Shown: in pieces, positions 1 through 5,314 of the stretch
Layout of the letters: every line of letters starts with the position of its first letter
Position numbering within the stretch: the first letter of the stretch is position 1
Source of the DNA: Deltaproteobacteria bacterium
GTDB taxonomy: Bacteria; Desulfobacterota; DSM-4660; Desulfatiglandales; HGW-15
NCBI GenBank assembly: GCA_016926135.1
Contig: JAFGPH010000549.1
Span: 1 to 6,073, forward strand
Length of the DNA stretch: 6,073 nucleotides
Direction of reading: 5' to 3'
Notes under the pieces: model-generated
The model's input: only the letters and a program-made list of their open reading frames with translations
Told to the model about the DNA's origin: nothing
Databases searched by the model: none
Program-made: the position numbers and the translations under genes

Positions 1-177
1 GAACCTGGGATATGTCTGAGTAACCCAGGCTCCGCTCCGATCTCAAATTTCCGCTTTCACCCAAGTGATTCCAAGCACTCCCTGGAGAGAACTGTGGCGC
101 CGGGGGGGCTGTCCTGCTAGAATGGCCCCGGAAATGAGTCGGGAATTCTGACGCCCGTCTGAATCAATCGCTCAATC

Positions 178-184
178 GAGGAGA
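178..184 (+). promoter_or_regulatory. Ribosome binding site deciding the GTG start of the first MBL hydrolase
   Basis: GAGGAGA lies 6 nt before GTG at 191. No ATG in the same frame gives a better-placed start, so this site supports initiation at GTG. Confidence 0.75.
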
Positions 185-190
185 CGTATC

Positions 191-964
191 GTGGCCGTTC
201 CAGTTTACGAGATCTATGCTCTCAAGTATGCCGGTCCCCTTGTGTGGCCGGCCTGTATGGTCCGCTGGTTCCAGGATCTGGACAGGACGACCGCGATCCA
301 CTACTACCTCTTCGCCATCCGTTGCGAGGCGGAGACCGTCGTCGTGGATTGCGGCTGCACCCCGGCCCTAGCCCGGGCGCGCGGGTTGCCCGGGTACGTG
401 AACCCGGTGCAGGTGCTTAGGAGGATCGATATCGACGCCCGCAAGGTGGAGAACCTGATCGTTTCGCACATCCATTTCGACCACGTGGGTGGAATCTCGC
501 TGTTTCCCGGGGCGACCGTCCATGTGCAGGAGAGGGAGTACGGGTTCTGGATGGAGGACCCCATGGCCCGGAGGGCCCCCTTCCTGCAAGCCACCGATCC
601 AGCAGCGAACCGCTACCTTCGCAAGCTAAAGGGAACGCAGAGGCTCAACCTCGTGAGGGGTGAAAGAAAGATGATGCCCGGCATCGAACTCGTGCCGGCG
701 CCGGGGCACACGGTCGGGCTGCAGGCTGTGGCCGTGAACACCCGAAGGGGGACGGCCGTCATTAAATCGGATGCGGCCCACGTGTTTTCCAGTTACCGCA
801 CCGATATCCCCAGCGCCATCATCACCGACATGATCGCATGGATGAAGAGCTACGACAGGCTTCGCGCGAAGGCCTCTTCCGTCGACCTGCTCTTCCCCGG
901 CCACGATCCGGCGCTTCTCACCGAGTTCCCCAAGGTTGCGGAGGACGTGACCCGGCTGGCCTAG
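191..964 (+). CDS. MBL-fold metallo-hydrolase, N-acyl-homoserine-lactonase-like
   Basis: A 257-residue cytoplasmic protein (no signal peptide or membrane segment) with the complete metal-binding set of a dinuclear metallo-beta-lactamase-fold hydrolase. HIHFDH is at residues 93-98 (H93, H95, D97, H98), followed by PGHT with H173, SDAAH with D194 and FPGHD with H238. The 44-residue spacing between the bridging Asp and the last His, and the overall length, match AiiA-type lactonases. Members of that family open lactone rings such as acyl-homoserine lactones. The real substrate here is unknown, and many relatives in anaerobes probably act on other esters or lactones. The start is GTG, supported by a good ribosome binding site. 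The gene stands alone on + and converges on another MBL gene 148 nt away. Family assignment is firm; lactonase activity is inference. Confidence 0.9.
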   Translation: MAVPVYEIYALKYAGPLVWPACMVRWFQDLDRTTAIHYYLFAIRCEAETVVVDCGCTPALARARGLPGYVNPVQVLRRIDIDARKVENLIVSHIHFDHVGGISLFPGATVHVQEREYGFWMEDPMARRAPFLQATDPAANRYLRKLKGTQRLNLVRGERKMMPGIELVPAPGHTVGLQAVAVNTRRGTAVIKSDAAHVFSSYRTDIPSAIITDMIAWMKSYDRLRAKASSVDLLFPGHDPALLTEFPKVAEDVTRLA

Positions 965-1112
965 CCGGTCTCCGATGGAATGGCCTCTGTCAGCCGGTTT
1001 GTGGCGGCCGCCGGTTTTCGCGCGGATCTCCTCGCCGATCGCGACGGTTCCCGCCCCGCACGCCCCCCCAGCGAGTCCCTCGACCAGCACGGGCGGTGAG
1101 GAAAGAGCGAGA

Positions 1113-2078
1113 TCAGAAAAGGGAATATTTCGTGCCGACTGCATTCAATACGAAGCTGTCGGGCATGCTCTCCTGAAAAAGGTTGATGGCCTTCCAGCCG
1201 GTACAGTGGGTAGGGATCATGATGCGGGGGGCGATCTTTTTCATCTCGGCCACGGACCTCGTGATCCTGTCCAACGGCGTAGCCCCGGTCAGGTGAAACC
1301 CGCCCATCACCGCATAGACCTCATCCACTCCCGTGATTCTTTTTGCGTATTCCACGGTGTTGATGATGCCTCGATGCCCGCATCCCGAGACCACGACGAG
1401 TCCCCTGTTCTTGAGGTTGACAATGAGGCTCTTCTCGTCCCGAAAGAGATCCTTTATCATCTCCCCGTCCTTCTCGTAGTAGGCGAGCGGAAAATGCTGC
1501 TCAAAGTCGTTGAGCATGTCAATTTCACCGCTCAGCATGACACCGGGACCCAGCTTGACCTTCTCGTGGGTGAGGACAACATCTCCGCCCGCCTCCCTGA
1601 TCGCGGCCTGGTCCAGTGTATTGCTCAGCACCCGGGTGCCGTCAGGGAAGAGAAGGTATCGCGCCAGGAAGGCGTCCATATGGGTGTAGACGGGTATTCT
1701 CTTTTGGGCTGAGCGCAAGATCTGCGGCAGGGCTGCCGTGTGGTCGGGATGGCCGTGGCTGATCACGATGCAGTCGATATCGTTTACATTTACGCCCAAG
1801 CTGTCCAAGTTGCGGGGCACACCCTCATCGGTAAACCCCGTATCAAACAAGATCTTTTGTGTCCGATCCCCATGATCGATCTCAAAAAGCAGCGCGAGTC
1901 CGTGCTCCGCATTCAAGGGCGCGGGCCGGCCGTGGGAGGCGGTCCTGCCTGGAGTCATGTCGGGAGGACCCCACCTCGCGACCGTCTCGGTGGAGGGGAG
2001 AAACACGTCCACATAGTTGTCTATCACCGTCGTTATGGAAAGGCCGTTCACTTCCCCGATCTGCTCTTCCGGAATCAT
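1113..2078 (-). CDS. MBL-fold metallo-hydrolase of the COG1237 (Tflp / dihydropterin-phosphate synthase-like) group
   Basis: A 321-residue soluble protein. The metal site begins with SHGHPDH (H108, H110, D112, H113). It then has SGCGHRGIIN (H235), MGGFHL (H262) and PTHCTG (H291). The GC-H-G-I-N, GGFHL and P-HCTG blocks are the signature of COG1237, often annotated as 7,8-dihydropterin-6-methyl-4-(beta-D-ribofuranosyl)-aminobenzene-5'-phosphate synthase after archaeal relatives. A long insertion (about residues 130-215) between the first and second ligand blocks is also typical. Substrate is unknown, and that pterin name should not be taken literally. The start at 2078 is preferred over the in-frame ATG at 2108 because a strong GGGAGGAG precedes it. 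It follows the TRAP binding protein by 71 nt on the same strand and is probably co-transcribed with it. Confidence 0.9.
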   Translation of the reverse strand: MIPEEQIGEVNGLSITTVIDNYVDVFLPSTETVARWGPPDMTPGRTASHGRPAPLNAEHGLALLFEIDHGDRTQKILFDTGFTDEGVPRNLDSLGVNVNDIDCIVISHGHPDHTAALPQILRSAQKRIPVYTHMDAFLARYLLFPDGTRVLSNTLDQAAIREAGGDVVLTHEKVKLGPGVMLSGEIDMLNDFEQHFPLAYYEKDGEMIKDLFRDEKSLIVNLKNRGLVVVSGCGHRGIINTVEYAKRITGVDEVYAVMGGFHLTGATPLDRITRSVAEMKKIAPRIMIPTHCTGWKAINLFQESMPDSFVLNAVGTKYSLF

Positions 2079-2082
2079 CTCT

Positions 2083-2090
2083 CTCCTCCC
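2083..2090 (-). promoter_or_regulatory. Strong ribosome binding site fixing the start of the COG1237-type hydrolase
   Basis: On the minus strand GGGAGGAG ends 4 nt before ATG at 2078. It would lie inside the coding sequence if the upstream ATG at 2108 were used, so it argues for the shorter protein. Confidence 0.8.
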
Positions 2091-2149
2091 GCCATCACTT
2101 GCCGGCATGCATTTGCCGGATGAACCTCAAGTGCTCCATTTTGGTGAAC

Positions 2150-3244
2150 CTACTGTCGCATCCCTTCCGGACCCGTCGGGGATTTAATCCGCAGGTCGAT
2201 CTGCCGCTTGGTCCAGTACTCGATGCGGTCTCGCAGGAACTGGATCCATCCCCTGGCCTCCTTCTCTGGATGCCCTTTGGCCACCATATCCTTCACGTAA
2301 CCGTCAATCACGGGCTCCGTGACGCTCATCCATTTTTCCATTTCCTTGGGGTCAGGCTGAATGATCTCGCACCCCTTTTCGGCCGCAAACTCCTTTCCAT
2401 CGAAGTCAACCGCGTTCCAGACCAGGGCCATTCTCTCCCTGTATTCCCCGCAGAGTTCATCCAGGATCGCCTTGATGTCCGGCGGCAGCTTCTTATAGCT
2501 GTTCTTGTTCATGAGAATATAGAAGGCATAAAGGTTCCCCACCTTCCAGGTGGATGTTACAAATTTGGCCACCTCTGCGAAACGGAAGGTCTTGAGGGTT
2601 TCAAACGGGATGTTGATCCCCTGAACGACGTTCTTGGACACGGCATCGTAGACCTCCATGATCGGTATGCTCACCGGCGCAGCGCCCCATGCCCTAACCG
2701 TATCTCCCACACGCCCTGGAGCACGGATGGTCATTCCCTTGATGTCTTCAAACTTCCTCACCGGCTTGGTGGTGATCAGGACGTTCGGGGTGCTTGCATG
2801 CATCCAGAGGACCTTTACGTTGCCCCATTCCTTGGGCTTGAACTCCCGGTAGAAGTCATTGACGACGTGGTTCGACACCCAGCCGCTCGGGTAGCCCAGG
2901 GGCAAATCGCAGGCCTCGGTCACAGCGAAACGCCCGGGAGTGTACTCCACGTTGGAAAAACCCATATCCGCAATCCCGTCCTCGATGCCTTTATACATGG
3001 TAGCCGGCTTGAGCAGTGAACCCCCGCCATAGAACTGGGTCTTGATCCGGCCGCCCGTTCGCTTTTCAAGATCCCTCAAAAACGCCTCGCAGATGATGGA
3101 CTGCTTGGCCGGACCGGGGAAGATATGGGCAAACTTCAATTGGATCACCTTTTCCTTGCCGTGGACCGAACCAAGGGGGAAAAGACTCAGCATGAACACC
3201 GCGGAAAAAATCCCAAAAAGAAATGATCTGCCTTTCTGCATCAT
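2150..3244 (-). CDS. TRAP transporter solute-binding protein, DctP-type
   Basis: A 364-residue exported protein. Residues 1-29 form a signal peptide: basic MMQKGR, a hydrophobic core, then an SVHG cleavage region before KEKVIQLKFAH. The mature part starts with the beta strand typical of DctP proteins. It carries the conserved arginine region GMTIRAPGR (R174), which in TRAP binding proteins contacts the substrate carboxylate. It also has the hinge block AVSKNVVQGINIPFE (about 201-215), in the place of the usual V-D-G-E block. Such proteins capture organic acids in the periplasm for a DctQ/DctM permease. Neither permease gene is in the window, so this looks like an orphan binding protein or one whose permease lies elsewhere. 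The start is taken at 3244 from the ribosome binding site; ATG at 3241 is equally possible, and the upstream ATG at 3292 would spoil the signal peptide. Ligand unknown. Confidence 0.92.
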   Translation of the reverse strand: MMQKGRSFLFGIFSAVFMLSLFPLGSVHGKEKVIQLKFAHIFPGPAKQSIICEAFLRDLEKRTGGRIKTQFYGGGSLLKPATMYKGIEDGIADMGFSNVEYTPGRFAVTEACDLPLGYPSGWVSNHVVNDFYREFKPKEWGNVKVLWMHASTPNVLITTKPVRKFEDIKGMTIRAPGRVGDTVRAWGAAPVSIPIMEVYDAVSKNVVQGINIPFETLKTFRFAEVAKFVTSTWKVGNLYAFYILMNKNSYKKLPPDIKAILDELCGEYRERMALVWNAVDFDGKEFAAEKGCEIIQPDPKEMEKWMSVTEPVIDGYVKDMVAKGHPEKEARGWIQFLRDRIEYWTKRQIDLRIKSPTGPEGMRQ

Positions 3245-3249
3245 CCAAG

Positions 3250-3255
3250 CCTCCC
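3250..3255 (-). promoter_or_regulatory. Ribosome binding site fixing the start of the TRAP binding protein
   Basis: GGGAGG on the minus strand is 5 nt before ATG at 3244 and 8 nt before the adjacent ATG at 3241. It excludes the longer reading from 3292. Confidence 0.75.
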
Positions 3256-3384
3256 TATTTAAAGGTTGAACGCCTGACGACATCCCATGCATCTTTCTGC
3301 GTTACGTATTACCGCCCCATCATGCGGAAGTTCTTCTCCAGGCAGGGACAGTCTTCCCCCTCTCTCTTTACCAAAACGGGGGAT

Positions 3385-3418
3385 ATGCCCAACCTCCCTT
3401 GCGCAAGGGCATGTTGGG
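3385..3418. other. Nested hairpin with an alternative pairing, possible terminator or attenuator
   Basis: CCCAAC (3388-3393) pairs with GTTGGG (3413-3418). Inside it, the 14-nt palindrome CCCTTGCGCAAGGG (3396-3409) forms a second stem. Alternatively ATGCCC (3385-3390) pairs with GGGCAT (3407-3412), which excludes the first fold. It lies about 140 nt downstream of doxX and upstream of the binding protein gene, both on minus. There is no T tract right after the stem (TTTT occurs only about 14 nt later on minus), so it is not a textbook intrinsic terminator. Confidence 0.35.
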
Positions 3419-3556
3419 GGGGGATTTCAGGGGCCACGCAGAACGTCATCGCATTCATGATCCTCCCTGCCGTGTCAGGAACGGGCAGTTTTTAAGGCCT
3501 TCCGGCCCGACCCGTCGACCTGGGGCTAAAGGAATAGATGGGTTGCAGCAAGCGAC

Positions 3557-4021
3557 TCAGCGAATGAGTCGACGCCTGCTTACTCTTGTGGCGAGTGCCC
3601 TGTCCACGGAGAGCATGCCGCCGCCCTTGATGAGGAGGGCAACGGCGATCCCCAGAACCAGGATGTGATACTCGTACCCCTCGCCCCCCTGCTGGTTGAA
3701 CCAGTTCATGAAGAACCCGTACTGCACATGGAACTTCAGCATGCACACAGCCATGGCAGTTCCGATCGCGAGTGCCCAGAACCTGGTAAGGAACCCCGCG
3801 ATGAGGAGCAGAGCGCCCATCGATTCAATCAGCATGAGGAGGACCGTTGCCCAGACGGGAAAGCCCATCTGGCTGAAGGAGTGAAGGGTTTTTTCCAGGC
3901 CTGCGCCTCCGAACCATCCGAGAAGCTTCTGGGCGCCGTGCGGAAAAATCACTGCACCCAGGACCACCCTGATGAACATCTGCACAGGGCTGTTGTCTGT
4001 CTTCAGAATCAGATTGGCCAT
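3557..4021 (-). CDS. DoxX-family integral membrane protein
   Basis: A 154-residue protein with about four hydrophobic segments (near 13-31, 55-78, 81-98 and 118-132). It has the DoxX hallmark near the first one: RVVLGAVIFPHGAQKLLGWF, with the R-x(5-8)-HG-x-QK pattern, followed by a G-rich turn. This fits the short four-helix DoxX/YphA-type family of the inner membrane. The family is named for a subunit of archaeal thiosulfate:quinone oxidoreductase, but most bacterial members have no proven reaction and are linked only loosely to redox or stress functions. The C terminus is very basic (SRRRLIR). The start at 4021 is chosen for its ribosome binding site; the longer form from 4102 would add 27 residues with no support. 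It is transcribed alone from a recognisable promoter at 4123-4150. Confidence 0.9.
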   Translation of the reverse strand: MANLILKTDNSPVQMFIRVVLGAVIFPHGAQKLLGWFGGAGLEKTLHSFSQMGFPVWATVLLMLIESMGALLLIAGFLTRFWALAIGTAMAVCMLKFHVQYGFFMNWFNQQGGEGYEYHILVLGIAVALLIKGGGMLSVDRALATRVSRRRLIR

Positions 4022-4029
4022 CCTTGCAT

Positions 4030-4036
4030 CCCCTTT
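4030..4036 (-). promoter_or_regulatory. Ribosome binding site fixing the doxX start
   Basis: AAAGGGG on minus lies 8 nt before ATG at 4021, which selects the shorter 154-residue protein. Confidence 0.65.
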
Positions 4037-4122
4037 GAGCTGTCGTGTGAGCACCTCTCTCGTGACCGAACGACCCCCAGCCAGGGAACTCAGGGGAAAC
4101 ACCGGGAGAACCCTTGGGGATC

Positions 4123-4150
4123 ATTATACATCTTCCCGGTTCGATGGAAA
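4123..4150 (-). promoter_or_regulatory. Sigma70-type promoter for doxX
   Basis: On minus, a perfect -10 box TATAAT (4128-4123) is preceded by TTTCCA (4150-4145, 4 of 6 matches to TTGACA) with a 16-nt spacer. It faces doxX and predicts a transcript start near 4116 and a leader of roughly 95 nt. Confidence 0.55.
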
Positions 4151-4251
4151 GTTTTTTCTGACCCACCCGGCCCAAATCCACCGCCCATTTTGCTTGTCAA
4201 TCACTGCATGGGGTTTGGCGAGTTCCCTGTTCACCAGCATCAGATGTAAGG

Positions 4252-4368
4252 CTACGGAGGATGGAGCGTACCGTAGATCGAGGATTCCCGCCACTGTGTG
4301 GCGGGAGAGATGAAGTTTGATCATGAATCAGGGCTGGCTTTCCGGCCTTGCATTTTCCTTCATCCTCG
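4252..4368 (+). promoter_or_regulatory. Structured leader upstream of the HAD hydrolase gene, possible cis-regulatory RNA
   Basis: Several perfect helices pack into about 117 nt. CTACGG (4252-4257) pairs with CCGTAG (4271-4276). CGAGGAT (4279-4285) pairs with ATCCTCG (4362-4368). TCCCGCCA (4286-4293) pairs with TGGCGGGA (4299-4306). TGAT (4318-4321) pairs with ATCA (4327-4330). GGCTGG (4332-4337) pairs with CCGGCC (4342-4347) around a CTTT loop, with one G-U pair. The 4279-4368 helix closes a multibranch junction around the others. GATGAAG (4309-4315) can pair fully with CTTCATC (4358-4364), overlapping the closing helix, which gives switch-like alternatives. The GCCACTGTG loop and AAGACCT near the 3' end faintly recall cobalamin riboswitches, but the other conserved boxes are absent. 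I do not recognise a known class. Being RNA, and its direction, are inference. Confidence 0.35.
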
Positions 4369-4373
4369 GCTAA
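4323..4373 (+). CDS. Possible 16-residue leader peptide, in frame with the HAD gene
   Basis: ATG at 4323 opens a 16-codon frame encoding MNQGWLSGLAFSFILG, which is mostly hydrophobic, ending in TAA at 4371-4373. It is in the same frame as the HAD start, 12 nt downstream. It also begins with the same nine bases (ATGAATCAG) as the HAD gene. The HAD start has no clear Shine-Dalgarno sequence, so translational coupling from this peptide is conceivable. The peptide's own ribosome binding site is weak (GAAG about 7 nt upstream). It may be a chance ORF. Confidence 0.2.
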   Translation: MNQGWLSGLAFSFILG

Positions 4374-4385
4374 AAGACCTACACC

Positions 4386-5141
4386 ATGAATCAGATCCGA
4401 GCAGTCGCGTTCGACCTCTTCAATACCCTGATCACCGTTGATTCCGAGACACTGAAGGTAGCCAATGCCACCCTGATCGAGGCCCTGAGGGAGAGTGGTT
4501 TCCAACTGGATGAAGAGTCCTTCAAGACGGGTTACCGGGAGGCGGCCGTCCGTCTGCTGGAAGAGTGCCGGGCGACGGGCAGGGAAACCCACAACCGGTT
4601 CTGGATCAGCGCCGGCCTCGCGAGCCTGGGTCATGAGGTGGACCCCTATGACCCCCGAATCACCGGAGCGGTTGAGGCTTATTTCTCAGGTTTTTACTGT
4701 CGTATACGCCTCATTGAGGGGACCAGGCGAATGCTCGCGATGCTCAAGGAGGACTATCGTCTCGGCCTTCTTTCCAACTTCACCCACGGCCCTGCGGCCA
4801 GGCGAATCATAGCCGAGACGGGGCTTGCGCCCTTCTTTCAGGTGGTCCTCATATCCGGGGAACTAGGATACCGGAAACCATCTCCCATTGTTTTCGAAAA
4901 ACTTGTGGAGCAACTGGGGGTAGAAAGGGAGCACATCCTGTACGTGGGAGACGACCCGGAGCCGGACATTGCAGGGGCTCAGGCCGCAGGTCTCCATCCG
5001 GTCTGGACCACCTACGTGATGGACCACAACCTTCCCTATGGCCCGCGCATCGTGGACAGGGATGGGAGCGCTCCCGGCGGAGATGTGCCCAGGATTTCCT
5101 CGTGGGAGGATTTGCTCAGACTGCTCGACGTGCAGGCTTGA
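4386..5141 (+). CDS. HAD-superfamily hydrolase (haloacid dehalogenase / phosphatase-like)
   Basis: A 251-residue soluble hydrolase with all four HAD motifs. Motif I is FDLFNTL with nucleophile D10, motif II is LLSNFTH with S130, motif III is YRKPSP with K164, and motif IV is VGDDPEPDIAGAQAAG with D189, D190 and D194. Residues 15-95 form a helical C1-type cap, as in phosphoglycolate-phosphatase and haloacid-dehalogenase relatives. The position two after the nucleophile is Phe (F12) rather than the Asp usual in phosphatases. That FDLF(N/G)T form is common in a large set of uncharacterised HAD proteins and in dehalogenase-like ones. The start at 4386 puts motif I at the normal distance from the N terminus, although it lacks a clear Shine-Dalgarno. 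Substrate unknown. It is followed on the same strand by sucC after 173 nt, with a promoter and inverted repeat in between, so co-transcription is not required. Confidence 0.9.
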   Translation: MNQIRAVAFDLFNTLITVDSETLKVANATLIEALRESGFQLDEESFKTGYREAAVRLLEECRATGRETHNRFWISAGLASLGHEVDPYDPRITGAVEAYFSGFYCRIRLIEGTRRMLAMLKEDYRLGLLSNFTHGPAARRIIAETGLAPFFQVVLISGELGYRKPSPIVFEKLVEQLGVEREHILYVGDDPEPDIAGAQAAGLHPVWTTYVMDHNLPYGPRIVDRDGSAPGGDVPRISSWEDLLRLLDVQA

Positions 5142-5166
5142 CAAGGATCGTGCAAAAGGCAATAAG
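5138..5166 (+). promoter_or_regulatory. Sigma70-type promoter for sucC, overlapping the HAD stop codon
   Basis: A perfect -35 box TTGACA (5138-5143) is followed by a 17-nt spacer and AATAAG (5161-5166, 4 of 6 matches to TATAAT). The -35 contains the TGA stop of the HAD gene. A start near 5173 would give sucC a leader of about 140 nt. Confidence 0.5.
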
Positions 5167-5196
5167 AAGGCTGTCCGACAACCCGAATGTGTTCTC

Positions 5197-5263
5197 CGTT
5201 CACCCTTCGATACCTCAGGACGAACGCTCATTCGGATCATGGTGGGGTATCGAACCATGAACG
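5197..5263. repeat. REP-like inverted repeat in the sucC leader
   Basis: CGTTCA (5197-5202) pairs with TGAACG (5258-5263). After a 3x3 mismatch, TTCGATACCTCA (5206-5217) pairs with TGGGGTATCGAA (5243-5254) over 12 positions with one T-G pair. The 25-nt apical region holds CGAA/TTCG (5221-5224/5231-5234). The left half (5197-5226) read on minus has the form CGTTCGTCCTGAG...TCGAAGGGTGAACG, which from memory resembles a palindromic repeat scattered through many environmental bacterial genomes. The right half looks like a degenerate second copy in opposite orientation. It lies downstream of the HAD gene and inside the predicted sucC leader. Confidence 0.6.
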
Positions 5264-5300
5264 CAAAAGCCGTTAAGGAAAGGTGTCAATGAGAAGTGCC

Positions 5301-5306
5301 AGAGGA
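5301..5306 (+). promoter_or_regulatory. Ribosome binding site of sucC
   Basis: AGAGGA lies 8 nt before ATG at 5315 and supports that start, which also matches the usual MxLHExQAKE N terminus. Confidence 0.7.
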
Positions 5307-5314
5307 CATGAGCG

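Larger units (their letters stand above)
3245..3556. other. Non-coding interval between doxX and the TRAP binding protein gene
   Basis: No convincing gene is seen here on either strand. It contains the ribosome binding site of the binding protein gene, a nested hairpin at 3385-3418 and an 8-G run at 3416-3423. I see no sigma70 promoter of good quality for the binding protein gene, though one must presumably lie here or it is read from doxX. Confidence 0.6.
4022..4385. other. Divergent intergenic region between doxX and the HAD hydrolase
   Basis: The doxX half (4022 to about 4150) holds its ribosome binding site, an untranslated leader of about 95 nt and a sigma70-like promoter. The middle (4151-4250) shows nothing firm. 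The HAD half (4252-4385) is a densely structured leader with a small in-frame ORF. No recognisable promoter for the HAD gene was found. Confidence 0.6.

Noticed and set aside
4..29. CCTGGG/CCCAGG hairpin at the left edge as a terminator
   Set aside because: Only six base pairs with a 14-nt loop, no T tract, and the neighbouring gene is outside the window.
118..123. TAGAAT as a -10 box for the first MBL gene
   Set aside because: No hexamer resembling TTGACA lies at 16-19 nt upstream; the region there is GC-rich. No sigma54 -24/-12 pattern fits either.
965..1112. Protein-like stretch on minus (VLVEGLAGGACGAGTVAIGE) between the two MBL genes, as a gene remnant
   Set aside because: The frame continues only as an antisense shadow of the first MBL gene and has no start, ribosome binding site or recognisable family. 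High GC easily gives Ala/Gly/Val-rich frames. The interval also shows no T-tract terminator.
1859..3019. A 386-codon open frame on +, one of the longest in the window
   Set aside because: It lies opposite two genes with complete family motifs and signal peptide on minus, its translation shows no domain, and it has no ribosome binding site.
3491..3507. GGCC-TTCC-GGCC hairpin as doxX terminator
   Set aside because: Four-bp stem; on the minus strand it is followed by TTAAAAA rather than a T run, so the polarity is wrong.
4194..4200. TTGTCA on + and TTGACA on minus as a -35 box
   Set aside because: No acceptable -10 hexamer lies 16-18 nt away in either direction.
4252..4385. Cobalamin riboswitch
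   Set aside because: CCGCCACTGTG and AAGACCT recall two conserved pieces with plausible spacing, but the GGTGNAANTCC block, the GGGAAGG block and a proper B12 box are missing, and the ACTGTG here is a simple hairpin loop.
5258..5293. 11-codon ORF (MNAKAVKERCQ) in the sucC leader
   Set aside because: It starts inside the right arm of the inverted repeat, has no ribosome binding site and has no recognisable feature.
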